From contig JAMQCK010000361.1 in NCBI GenBank assembly GCA_024196135.1, positions 1 to 26,150 on the forward strand: 26,150 bases of DNA. Reading direction: 5' to 3'. The notes beneath the pieces were generated by a model. That model did no database searches, was not told where the DNA came from, and was given only the letters and a program-made list of their open reading frames with translations. Shown here piece after piece: positions 10,837 to 20,481 of the stretch; position 1 is the first letter of the stretch, and each line of letters opens with the position of its first letter. The translations under genes were made by a program, and so were the position numbers. Source of the DNA: Pleurotus ostreatus/Saccharomyces cerevisiae fusant (taxonomy: Eukaryota > Opisthokonta).

Positions 10837-12566
10837 ATGCCGCCGAAGGGGCACAAACCGGGTCTCACACGTACGCACTCCCATAACCGTTCGTCTTCTA
10901 CGACGAAGATTGCGGGAGCAGTCCCCGCACACCTGCAGTTGACCGGGAATCCGCCCGCGTTGAGAGGCAAGAAACATGGGCACTTGAATGAGGTGCGTAG
11001 CGTGTTTTCACCGTCCGTGGTGCACAGATCTCATGCTTCACTGTACCACAGGCCTCTGGGAGGACCTCCCCCTTTCCGCGAACCTCGTCCGGACACCGCG
11101 TCCGATCGAAGGATAGCATCTCGCACATGCAGACGATGAACCCTTATCACCAGCACGCGAAGCGCGGCAAAGCCAATACCTCGACCACGCGGAGGACTAA
11201 GGCCGGCTTTACACTCCGCGCTAACGATGATTCTGAAGAAGAGGAAGAGGTTGAGGACGATGGCGACTGGGTCGACAGCGCGAATAACAGTGGCGCCACG
11301 ACCCCTGCGCGCCAACCCTCGGGCGATGACGGCCGGCCAAGCGAGGACACGCTGAAGAATGCACAGAAGAGGATAGAGCAGGAAGTGAAACAGGCAGGGA
11401 GCAGGGAGGCTGCGCCGGACGATATCGCGGCGAAGGCGCGACCCGGTGATAACGGCCGCCTCCAGGACATGAACGCGCAGCGGGCTCCTGATGTCATTCC
11501 TGCCAACGTGCATGAGCAGAGGCAGCAGAGACCACCGACATCGGATGCCCCGCGCCCCCGTCAGCCGTCCGACAGGGCGCAGCCCCCGCCTTCAACAGCC
11601 TCAAAGCCGCCCCCCATAACCACAATGCAGACACTCCCTCCTCCTTCACCGCAAACCCATACACGCCAGCAGAAGCCCGAACAGCCGCCTATCCGCCAGC
11701 ACGATTATGGTAATGGGCACATCAATGGGCATGGGCCTCCGTCACCGGAATCGACGCTGTCGCCCACCTCTCCGCCTGTCCCGCAGACCGTGCCCAGCAC
11801 GCCTCCTGCACAGACGACCACACCGATGCCGCAGCGCGCCCGCTTCCCTCGCAGTCAGCCGGCGTCGCCGACGCACAAGCACGGCAAGCGTCTATCCACG
11901 ATCTCCACGCAATCGACCCGTCCCCCGTCCACGCACTCCATCACGCATGCACCTCTTCGTCCCCATCCTCTCATCCGCGCGAAATCCTACACCCTTGATC
12001 ACCACCAGCCGAAGACTCCGGAGCTTATACCTGAGGAGGGGCACGCTACTAGCGCGCTTGCTCCGCTCAACGTCAACGCGCAACTCACGGGTGCGTCGCC
12101 ACCCGAGGAGCACGATCGGGCGCGGGAGAACCGCTCGAGCCGGCGGACGGAGAGCATCTCGAGCTCGACCTCGTTCTCGTCCTCGACCGCCACCCTGCAG
12201 CACTTCCAGCAGCAGCACTCGCCGGGCGTCGCCACACCACGCACGCGCACGCTCTCGAGCGCGTCCTCCGCCATCTCGAGCCTCGCGCACATCCCGTCGG
12301 CCCTCGCGTTTACCACGCACCACGCCTCGCCGCACCACGGTGCGCAGGGGAAGAACCAGCTCGTGGGGTACAAGGTGTATTTCCCGCGAGACGATGATGC
12401 GGACGCGGTGCACTCACTGTTGCCTACGCCGTACGCCTGGAACCATATGAGCGTGCTGGGCGGGCGAGGCGGCAACGGGCGCGGGGCGCGGGTGCCGCTG
12501 TGGGAGAGCTGGGAGCGGGTGACGAGGGCGAAGAACGCGGCGGTGCCTCCGGCAACTACCTGCTGA
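10837..12566 (+). CDS. Low-complexity Ser/Thr/Pro-rich protein, 556 aa, possibly Tco89-like
   Basis: Two exons: 10837-10992 and 11052-12566, phase 0. The N-terminus is basic and Ser/His-rich (GLTRTHSHNRSSSTTKI). It is followed by KRGKANTSTTRRTKAGF and an acidic patch (DDSEEEEEVEDDGDWVDS). Residues about 170-440 are a disordered stretch of Pro, Thr, Ser and Gln. The last 80 residues look folded: NQLVGYKVYFPRDDDADAV, then YAWNHMSVLGG and VPLWESWERVTRAKN. No membrane segment is seen. The basic Ser-rich start plus acidic Trp patch recalls fungal Tco89, a TORC1 subunit, but I cannot confirm this from sequence alone. If correct it would act at the vacuole surface. Confidence 0.65.
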
Positions 12567-12925
12567 GGTGCTCCCGGCGACTCCCCGCTAAGGCGTCTCC
12601 AGCGACTGCAGCTAATTATGATTACTATGGATGCTTTTCAAGTATTTACATGCGCTTTACATGCCGGACACGACCTGTACACATCGAACCTTTCTAGACT
12701 GCTCTCTGTAACATACTGTACTGTATAATTCATGCATATGCCCCGCCAAAGACCTTATGAGTGACATCTTCGGGGCGCTGCAAGCAACCTTCGATTGTCG
12801 TAGGGCCGCTGAGGTATCTCATCCGCACTCAAGGCGAAAGTGATTGGTAGGGCGAGCAGACTGCTACTCAACGCCAACGCTGAGTAGCAATGTATACGCT
12901 GCAAAGTCATGAATTGCAAGAAGAG
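12567..12925. other. Convergent 3' region, low-complexity gene / GOT1
   Basis: The two flanking genes end toward each other. The sequence is AT-richer than the genes, and I see no gene or repeat. Confidence 0.4.
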
Positions 12926-13544
12926 TTATACAGCGGAGGTGCGTGACCCTGCTATTCTGTCCACGACCTGACAACGGTATGAGGCGCTTAGCTCTGAAGA
13001 CACAAGTAGTGTACTCACCACACGGATGTAGGGGAGTGACAGCAGAGTTCCAACGAATGGTACTTGTCGCAAGAACATGATAATGGTGGGGAAGAAGTCG
13101 CTGAGAGGGATGTGAGTGAATTGACGCGGGTTGCTAGAGCCGTATGACGCACCCAAAGAGATTGAGGAAACCGAACATCTCGACCAGCATGCCAATGAAT
13201 GGCCACTTCAGGAACACGAGCAGGATGCCGCCGAAGAAGCATATTGTCCCCCGTATCTTCTCCTTGCGCGCGAAGAAGTACATGGTGCGTTGGGGGCCGA
13301 TGATGAGGGTTATGCCTGACAGGAAGAGGATCTACGCGGGGGTGAGCATGGAGCATCATGTGGGGGACATTGTCACGCACGTTCCCCAAGGCGAGCAGCG
13401 CGCCGTCGAAGAAGAGCAGGACGCCGAGGGCCATGAAGCCCGCGCCAAAGGTGGTGAGCGCCACGCCGATTTCTGCAGCGACAGTGAGTCTACGAGACTG
13501 GGGATACGGTTTCTACGCGCACTTTGCTGATCTGTAAGCCACAT
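12926..13544 (-). CDS. got1: Vesicle transport protein Got1
   Basis: Five exons: 13544-13523, 13472-13381, 13331-13153, 13100-13019 and 12967-12926, giving 138 residues with every phase consistent. This equals the length of yeast Got1. It starts MWLTDQQKIGVALTTFGAGF and runs through four hydrophobic segments, including LGVLLFFDGALLALGN, ILFLSGITLIIG and GTICFFGGILLVFLKWPFIG, then FFPTIIMFLRQVPFVGTLLS. The motif GPQRTMYFFARKEKIRGT between helices 2 and 3 is characteristic of the Got1/Sft2 family. The protein is a small four-helix membrane protein of the early secretory pathway, needed for ER-Golgi traffic and Golgi fusion. It is divergent from MED1 across 214 bp. Confidence 0.95.
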
Positions 13545-13758
13545 TGTGCACTGTGTCGCGGGTGGGGGGATGCAAAAGATAGGCGGGTACTCGAGCGCGC
13601 TGCGCTAGACGACGACGACGTGTAAAGCGTAGTCCTGCACGTGACGCGGCGCGCCTCTTGTGCGCGCTTGGACGCGTCCTTGTTCTCACCATCATCTCAG
13701 TGCTCGCAATCTAGATTGTCATCTGGACTGGCGCTGACTTGCGCCCTCTGCTGGAAAT

Positions 13759-16186
13759 ATGGCTAACACCTCGGAGACTCTGCTGTCGGCTATACACAAA
13801 TGCATTCAGCTGCTTCCCTCCACTGCGCCGCACCCGTCCTCCGTGCACCACCCATTCAGTACGGACTCGGAGGAGGCGTACCAGCATCTCCAGGACATCA
13901 TGGGGAATGTAAACTCTATCGCAACCTCTCTGCTTGATCATCGAAACGTGAATTTCTCGAATCCGAAGCTGATAGCACTCCTGCGTCAAGAGACTCAAAT
14001 TAGGCATACACTGCACGTCGTCAGTATACTGCTCCAGTCTTCCGCGACCGCACTGAGAACAGATAGACAGCGCACAGTACAAAAACCATAGGAGAGGCCT
14101 TACGCAAGAAGCCATCATTGCGCTATGGCGAAGACATCCCCTTGGACCGTGCCGTCATCGTGGATTGGTGCATTCAGCGCTTCGAGAGTTGGGCGAGGGT
14201 CGCAGGATTGGACGCCTTTTGGGATGAAGACACGTACAAGGCACAGAAAAAGACGGGCAACTTCGTCATGACAATTGGTGGCAAGGTCCTGGTCATCGAC
14301 GCTGATCTTGCCATAGACAGCACCGACCCTTCAAAACCGACCGTGCGAGTATCCGGGACTAAAACGGCGTACGCCTACGCGGATGGGGCACCTTCGACGG
14401 AAGATGGCCCCGTCTCATTGGACGCTTTCCTTGTGATGGACTTGCAGAAGTTCTTCGAAGAGGTGCAGAAGCCCGACGATGAGCGCAATCCTGTACGCGC
14501 TGCCAAGCTGGCCGACGTCTGCACGGAACACCTGGCCTATCTCAATTTACTCGATAAATTGGCTGCGAGACCAGGTCCTGCAGGTGGCCTACGATGGTTC
14601 AACGTGTTTGACAGCTTGTGCCACTCGCTTCAGGCCTTTGCGAAGCGCGAAGCGGAAGCCGCTGCATCGTACGTACACCCCGAAAATCCTGCGAATTAAG
14701 GCTAATGCAAGTCAGAGCCCTATCAGTAGACCGACCACCACTAGACATTTTCCTCTTGCGCGGGCATGCTCTACCGCTACCCTACCTAACTGCGCCGACC
14801 GTCTCCTTCCTCGCCCACATCTCCCCCCGCGCCTACCTCACCATGCTCCGCGACACCGGCGTCACGATCCCCGACCACGCCTCCTGGCCCCAATTTGACA
14901 TCCCGCAAATGCAAGTCCGCCACTACGTCTCAAAAGGCGGCGCCGAAGGCATGACGGCCGCCACGCTGCGCCTCGTGCGCTGCGACTACCCCTCGCTCGT
15001 CCCCGCTGAGGTCATGCCGTTCACGGAGCGCCCGACGTTCGCGCTGAGCCCGGGGAAGGCGGAGAGCGAGTACGCGTTTCCGACGGTGGAGGCGGTGGGG
15101 GAGGGGGAGGGGAGGGAGGATGACCCGATGGGGGGCATGGACGAGCCGGTGGTGGGGCGCGGGCAGGAGAGGTATCAGTGGGTGCTGGACTTTACGGATG
15201 GGGGGAGGTCGGATGGGGTGGTGATGTCGCAGACGCGGATGCGGGACCTCGAGCTGCTGATCAATCCGGAGAGTGGGATGGATGCGTCGCTCGACGCTGT
15301 TGGGATGGTTGCGTTCGCGGAAGGGAGCTGGGTCGATTTGTTGGTGAGTGAGCGGAGATCCCCAGACGAACGGGACTGACTGAGAGGCAGCTGAACGCGG
15401 TCACATCGGAGCGCTATACAGCGGTATATGTAAGCGTCTATGCACCAGACCTACGGGATAGTAGCTAACTGCAATGCAGCAATCACCAACCAGCGCCCAT
15501 CCGCCACTACAATTGCGCTTGATAGCACCGGAGGAGCCGGGTTATTTCCTGCAAAAGGTGCCTGTACGCACGATGAAGGAGATTTGGGGTGTTTTGGAGG
15601 TAAGCGTGCATTCTAACTGTGTCTGGAACTCGGTGCTGACGACTTCGCTCAGATCGTTCGCGAGCAATGTTGGCTCAATGAGATGCTGACTGTCGTCCAA
15701 TGGCAACCAGAAGGCATCAACTCCAAACCATCGGCTGGCGCGACACCAAACGGACCACCCACTGAAAGCGACGAAGTCACCGACGACGAACTCGCTGCAC
15801 TCCTCAACGGTATGCCCTCGCCCTCGTCCCTTCTATATACTCTCCTAACGCTCACAAACCTCTTAGGCACCATCACCCCCCGCATGCTCCCCGTGAACGT
15901 CTTCCTCCCCACCGAGGCGCCCGCGGCCCTCTTCGGCGGCATGAGCGACGACCTCGACCTCTCCAAGCCGCGCCGGCCGCGCATCGTCATGACCTGCCCC
16001 GAGCGGCCGTCGATGCCGGGGCTGGTGGAGATCGTGGTGCGGTACGACGAGACGCGCTCGCGGGGCGTCGCGGTGGAGGTGAACGGCGCGATGGGCTCGG
16101 GGCTGTCGGATGAGGTGCTGGAGGAGGTGTGTAGGAGGGGCGGGGCGCTGGGGTTGGCGGGGAGGGTTTGGAGTAGTTCGCAGTGA
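13759..16186 (+). CDS. med1: Mediator of RNA polymerase II transcription subunit 1 (Med1)
   Basis: Seven exons: 13759-14023, 14092-14668, 14716-15343, 15391-15429, 15480-15599, 15653-15809 and 15867-16186; phases agree throughout and the product is 701 residues. The N-terminal third has the Med1 pattern: LRQETQIRHTLHVVREALR, then WARVAGLDAFWDED, NFVMTIGGKVLVIDADL, and later SLDAFLVMDLQKFFEEVQ. The middle holds VSFLAHISPRAYLTML and RYQWVLDFTDGG, the C-terminal part GYFLQKVPVRTMKEIW and REQCWLNEMLTVVQW. Med1 belongs to the Mediator middle module and links activators to RNA polymerase II in the nucleus. A Gly/Glu-rich stretch near residue 400 is probably disordered. The last intron (15810-15866, 57 nt) has no stop and is a multiple of three, so retention would add 19 residues. 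Confidence 0.9.
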
Positions 16187-16296
16187 GAGGGAGTAAATTT
16201 GTGTAGAGAATCACAGTGGAAAACGAGGTACAAGAACGATGACGGTAAAGAGTATGACGGTAAAGAGCGATACGAATGCAGGCGCCAATTCCTGGC
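16187..16296. repeat. Short convergent spacer with a 15-bp tandem duplication
   Basis: Only 110 bp separate the stop of MED1 from the stop of the first BTB gene. Within it the unit ATGACGGTAAAGAGT occurs twice head to tail (16239-16253 and 16254-16268, the last base differing). Both transcripts must end inside or beyond this spacer, so their 3' ends probably overlap. Confidence 0.6.
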
Positions 16297-17927
16297 CTAA
16301 TTGGCCATCTTGCGCCAGACCATAGCAATAGCGGTGCCGCAGTGAGGCATGGCGGTCGCGTTCTGCATGACGCGCTGCACTTCCTCGGCACACTCGGGCT
16401 CCTTCAGATGCTTGACGAGGAAGTCAGTCTCCGCTTCCAGAACCTCGGGATACCTGTTGCGCGATTCATCAGCGACCCAAACCCCTTCCCCGATAATATA
16501 TATTATATACTACGCACTTCGAAGAAAACCTACTGAAGACCTCATGGGCCACGTTCTTGACTATAATGTCCGCCATGATAGCCTGGATGCACAGCGTGCG
16601 TAGATCGCTCATCTTTGCCTACGCTTCGTGGTGAGCGCGTCGGACTAGCAACAGAGCCGGGTTTTCACACACCTTCTCCGCGATGGCGAACATGGACTTG
16701 GGCGAGCACTCCAAGGGAGAAGTGGGCGACGTGACGCTTCCCTCATTCTCGGCAGACGAGAGCTTCCTGAACGTGATCTTTCCAGTGTAAAGGTAGAAGA
16801 CGAAGGCTTTCCAGCTGCGATATCATGAGCATGCGACGTGCAGAAGGTGCTAACATAAACTCACGTCCTGTGCGCATGGTGCTTGATGTTGATGACCGTG
16901 GCTCCCTGGGTGTCGCCGAATGCGTCTGCAGCGTCGGCGAACGTATCTCCAGCTTCATCGTCGCTAGCGTCGTCGGCAGAACTAATGTATAACATTAGTG
17001 CACATTCATTAGGCAGAAAGGCACTCACTTACCCCAGCGAGAGCACATCAAGGTCGAGAGAAGTATCCGAGGTAGGCGACAAGGTGGGCAGAGGACGACC
17101 CGCTTGGCGGACAGAAGGTGTGGGCCGATTCTCAACGTCAACCTCCGTGTCAGCATCGTCGTCATCAATATCGCTATCGGTGTCGTAGTCGTATTCATCC
17201 CGGGAGGATGGTTTTGCAAAACCGCCCGACTGTTCCTGCGCTTTGCATACGCAATGGCGGATAGCTTCGACGAGAGGAAATTAACGTGCTGCTACAGGCC
17301 AACGACCGAACACGCACCTTTGCAGACGTCGCGCATGGCATGCACGGGGCGCGTAGCCGTCACGCGTCGCTCTCGGACTCTGGTTGGAAGCAAGAACTGG
17401 ATACTACGGTCGCCGATGCCTACGTCAAGACTTTCGACCAGCGCACGCTCCCCTAGGGTAGTCGGGGATGCAATGGGAGCTGGCTTCGGCGCTGGAGCTG
17501 GAAACGCCAGCAGGTGCTCGCCATCGGGGTTCCCATGCCAGGGCACGCGTCCGACTCTAGGGCGTTGGGTGACGAGGAAGGATATGGTGGCACGCCGCTC
17601 GGGGTCGACGATGAGCCACGTGCCTATCGTACGCCAGCCTGAGCGCGGCAGCTCGTGCACCACCGTCTCCGTCTCGATAGCGATCATGTTCTGCACCTGT
17701 ATGGCGTCAGGCGGGACGGAGAGGATGCCTAACCAGGCGTTATGGATTAGGAATGCGTCGAACTTGAATCGGTAGGCATGCTGCCCCGCGGCATGTTCAA
17801 TGGAGAATCGCCAGCCCAATCCTGTGGGGCGAGACTGGCGTTCGCCCTTGAAGGTCGATGCCCCCGGGTTAATGGCAAAGGTCGTTCGGATGCCTGTCTC
17901 TAACCATTCGTCTGCGATGTGATCCAT
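16297..17927 (-). CDS. BTB/POZ-type protein, tandem copy A, 444 aa
   Basis: Six exons: 17927-17318, 17240-17033, 16981-16865, 16814-16673, 16618-16518 and 16453-16297, with consistent phases. The C-terminal half is the family common in Agaricomycetes: HAHRTWKAFVFYLYTGKI, then CSPKSMFAIAEK, KMSDLRTLCIQAIMADI, EVFSRFSSKYPEVLEAE and MPHCGTAIAMVWRKMAN, the second half of a BTB fold followed by a helical extension. Before it lies an acidic insert, DEYDYDTDSDIDDDD. The N-terminal 200 residues (GLGWRFSIEHA, GTWLIVDPE, ATISFLV) are probably a beta domain, perhaps a diverged MATH domain. MATH-BTB proteins are usually substrate adaptors of cullin-3 ubiquitin ligases; that role is inferred. The ATG at 17927 was chosen by alignment with the other copies; the TATA box at 18033 suggests a 5'-UTR intron about 17930-17979. 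Confidence 0.78.
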
Positions 17928-18032
17928 TTCTGTGATTGGGTGGAGTCAGAAGGGGGCAGGATGCAGAGTATACTACATACCTGAAAGTCGACTCTGGGTG
18001 GGAGGACACGGACGACATTGCCTAGTACGCAC

Positions 18033-18039
18033 CTTTATA
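18033..18039 (-). promoter_or_regulatory. TATA box of BTB copy A
   Basis: TATAAAG on the minus strand, about 106 bp above the ATG at 17927. An ATG at 18017 would fall at or before the expected transcription start, which argues against using it. Confidence 0.55.
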
Positions 18040-18142
18040 TGTACGAGGCTTGCAACCGCCTTGGCGCCGTCTGGCTCCGCACTTAGCTTCTGAGTCAATC
18101 GATTTCATAAAAGGCAATAGCGCAGTGATAGGACATGGGGTG

Positions 18143-18152
18143 TACTAGGATT
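18143..18152 (-). promoter_or_regulatory. Shared upstream element AATCCTAGTA, copy A
   Basis: The coding-strand sequence AATCCTAGTA lies about 104 bp above the TATA box of copy A and is followed by CACCCC. The same 10-mer stands upstream of the two paralogues, with CGCCCC after it in copy B. Confidence 0.45.
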
Positions 18153-18233
18153 TCGAGCGCGATCGTCCTTGCTGCGAGCACATGCAGTATGCATCCGGGC
18201 CCAGAGTCAGACGCTGGGTTCCTTGGCGCATCC

Positions 18234-19880
18234 CTACATAGCAATCTTGCCCCATATCATCGCGATGGCGTGGCCGCAATGTGGCATGGACGCCGCGTCT
18301 TGCATGACACGCCTGACCTCTAGGTTGCAACTTGAGTCCGATGCGCGCATGTACTTGACCAGGACATCGGTCTCCAGCTCGAGCACTTCAGAATACCTAT
18401 TGAGTGCATTAGATTCACAACGGGGGGAACACTAGTCGAGAGGACGACGTACTGGGATGAGAAGGTGCTGAAGACTTCACTTGCAATGTTTTTCTCCGTC
18501 AGGTCTGCCGCGATGGCTTTGAGGCAGAGGGCACGTAGATCGTCCAGTTTTGCCTAGGCTCAAGTCAGCACGAGCTATAAAGCTATCAAGCGTTCGACAC
18601 GAAGCTTACCTTCTCTGCGATGCGGTACATGGACTTGGGGGAGCATGCAAGTGGGTTGGCATCCTCGGGAACCGAGGGGTCTCTAGCGGAGGAAAGCTTT
18701 TTCAGCGCGATCCTGCCGGTGTACAGATAGAAGAGCAAGGCTTTCCAGCTGTATAAGAGAGTGAGTGGGGTTGTTGCAAGGGCATCGTAACGCACCTACG
18801 TTCTGTGAGCGTGCTGCTTAATGACAATGGCCGACTCGGGATGGGGGGTTGAAACATTCGAGCCTCCCTCTACGTCGTCACCCCAGTCCACAGACACATC
18901 AGTGGGGCCCACGGAGCTACAACATGGCTTGTCAAAATACGCGCAATACGACTAAGAAAGGGGTCAACCTGATGGAGAGGACCTCAAGGTCATCGAAAAC
19001 AGACAGCGTCTTCGCAGTCTCGGCAGTGCCAGGTGCAACTGGGGACTCGTCTTGCGGGAAATCATCCTTCGCGTCTTCGTCTTCATCGTCCGAGATATCG
19101 CTATCGGCTTCATAGTCATACTCGTTGCGCGACCAGTGTTGGTAAGCCGTGAAGCGTTCCTTGACCTCAGGCTGATCAAATTGTAGGGCTGCGCAACGAT
19201 CAGTAGGAGGTCGCACTCGATGTACAGTACTCACCTTTGCAAACTGCATGACTGCCATAGACCGATCGTGTCGCCATGATGTGCCGGCCGGAAACACGAT
19301 ATGGTAGTACGAACTGTACCATGCCTCCCATGCCTTCATCAAGAGTCTGGATCAGCACATCATCCCCGGTCGATGTCCCCAGAAGGGCTTGTATGCTGGG
19401 AGCGGGCGACGGAGGAGGAGGATGTAAGGCCTGAGGAGGTACAGTCGTCGGGAACGCGATCAGGAGTGAGCGATCCACCCGTTCGCCCCACCAATCCATT
19501 GTCCCAGGCGGACACGTCTGAGAAACGTAGAACGAGATCGTAGCTGGCTTCGCGGGGTCGACCACGAGCCAAGTACCGATTCTCTTCCAACCACCATACG
19601 GAAGCTCGCAGACCATGTTGTCCGTCTGGATTGGCGTCATATTGTCGATCTGGATATTTTCCGGAGGTATAGCGAGAGTACCAAGGTAAGCTTTGTACAC
19701 CAAGAAAGCGTCGAACTTGAAGCTATAGGCATGCTCGCCCATCGCATGCTCGATGCAGAAGCGCCAGCCAAGACCGGTCGGACACGAGTTTCTGGAGCCT
19801 CTGAAGCCCGACGCTTCGGGCCTAATGGCGAATGTCGAGCGGATTCCCCGCTTAGACCATTCGTCTGCGATATGTTCCAT
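18234..19880 (-). CDS. BTB/POZ-type protein, tandem copy B, about 461 aa
   Basis: Six exons: 19880-19235, 19188-18969, 18916-18800, 18748-18610, 18553-18453 and 18396-18234, phases identical to copy A; exons 3 and 5 are also the same length (117 and 101 nt). It has the same layout: GLGWRFCIEHAMGEHAYSF and GTWLVVDPAKPATISFYV, an acidic insert NEYDYEADSDISDDEDED, then HAHRTWKALLFYLYTGRI, CSPKSMYRIAEK, LDDLRALCLKAIAADL and MPHCGHAIAMIWGKI. An in-frame ATG at 19922 would add 14 residues, but it lies only about 20 bp from the TATA box, so it should be upstream of the transcript start; the paralogues also begin at the MEHIADEW position. Intron 2 has the weak donor GTTGAC. Function is inferred as for copy A. 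Confidence 0.78.
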
Positions 19881-19939
19881 CTTCAACGGATGAATCAGAA
19901 GAGAGGAGGAGTCAACGTCCATCTATCGCCTCCTGCCTA

Positions 19940-19946
19940 CTTATAC
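19940..19946 (-). promoter_or_regulatory. TATA box of BTB copy B
   Basis: The coding strand reads GTATAAG, about 60 bp above the ATG at 19880. This spacing supports 19880 rather than 19922 as the start. Confidence 0.5.
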
Positions 19947-20052
19947 GCTGACGATAGGCTTCATCGCCTACAGCCGCTCCATTCGGTCCTGTTGAGCTTC
20001 TCGGTCAGCCGGCAGTTCATAGAAGACAGAAGCACAGGAGCATGAGGGGGCG

Positions 20053-20062
20053 TACTAGGATT
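20053..20062 (-). promoter_or_regulatory. Shared upstream element AATCCTAGTA, copy B
   Basis: Second occurrence of the element, about 107 bp above copy B's TATA box and followed by CGCCCC. Confidence 0.45.
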
Positions 20063-20255
20063 ACCAAAGCGCAAGGCGGACCTCGTTGCCAACCGTATTG
20101 CATGCATTTGTTGGCACGCAGGACTTCAACCTCTTCGGCGTCAGCACAGAGAGCTATGTTTGAAGCAAGCTTATAATATAAGGTGACTATTCACCAGTGA
20201 CCTGCAGGAGCAGATGCAAGCGATAATCAATTCGAGCGTTGAGAATGAAAACCAT

Positions 20256-20271
20256 ATCGGCATATGCCGAT
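20256..20271. promoter_or_regulatory. 16-bp perfect palindrome containing CGGCATATGCCG
   Basis: ATCGGCATATGCCGAT is its own reverse complement. Its 12-bp core repeats the palindrome at 9166-9177. It lies in the spacer above copy B and beyond the stop of copy C. A dimeric regulator site is possible but unproven. Confidence 0.35.
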
Positions 20272-20481
20272 CGCGGCGCTTTAATTTACATATGGAGTCT
20301 CTTGCTCACCCTTGACCTCACGCTCAATACCACGCAGGCCCATTTTCAGGACAGTTAATGCCCGGTCACACAAGGGCGTGAAACAAAAGTGGTCCACACA
20401 ATATAATTTACAAAATACAGCAAACAATATGTATCCACTAGCACAACAGCAAACGTTCACCCGAGTTCACCGTTCAACGTC

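Larger units (their letters stand above)
17928..18233. other. Upstream region of BTB copy A
   Basis: This region holds a TATA box (18033-18039), a probable untranslated leader with a GTATGT...CACAG intron, and the shared upstream element at 18143-18152. No gene is seen. Confidence 0.5.
19881..20481. other. Spacer between BTB copies B and C
   Basis: About 600 bp with no gene. It contains copy B's TATA box, the shared element at 20053-20062 and a 16-bp perfect palindrome at 20256-20271. The part next to copy C is AT-rich and probably its 3' untranslated region. Confidence 0.5.

Noticed and set aside
11707..12450. Plus- and minus-strand Arg-rich open frames inside the 10837-12566 gene
   Set aside because: These are frame shadows of the Ser/Pro-rich coding sequence; the gene's own frame has the acidic patch and folded C-terminus.
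17928..18018. Upstream start (ATG at 18017) for BTB copy A giving MSSVSSHPESTF
   Set aside because: It lies at or before the start site expected from the TATA box, and splicing it to the next exon gives the wrong frame for the conserved MDHIADEW region.
19881..19922. ATG at 19922 as the start of BTB copy B
   Set aside because: It is in frame but only about 20 bp from the TATA box; the paralogues begin at the position matching 19880.
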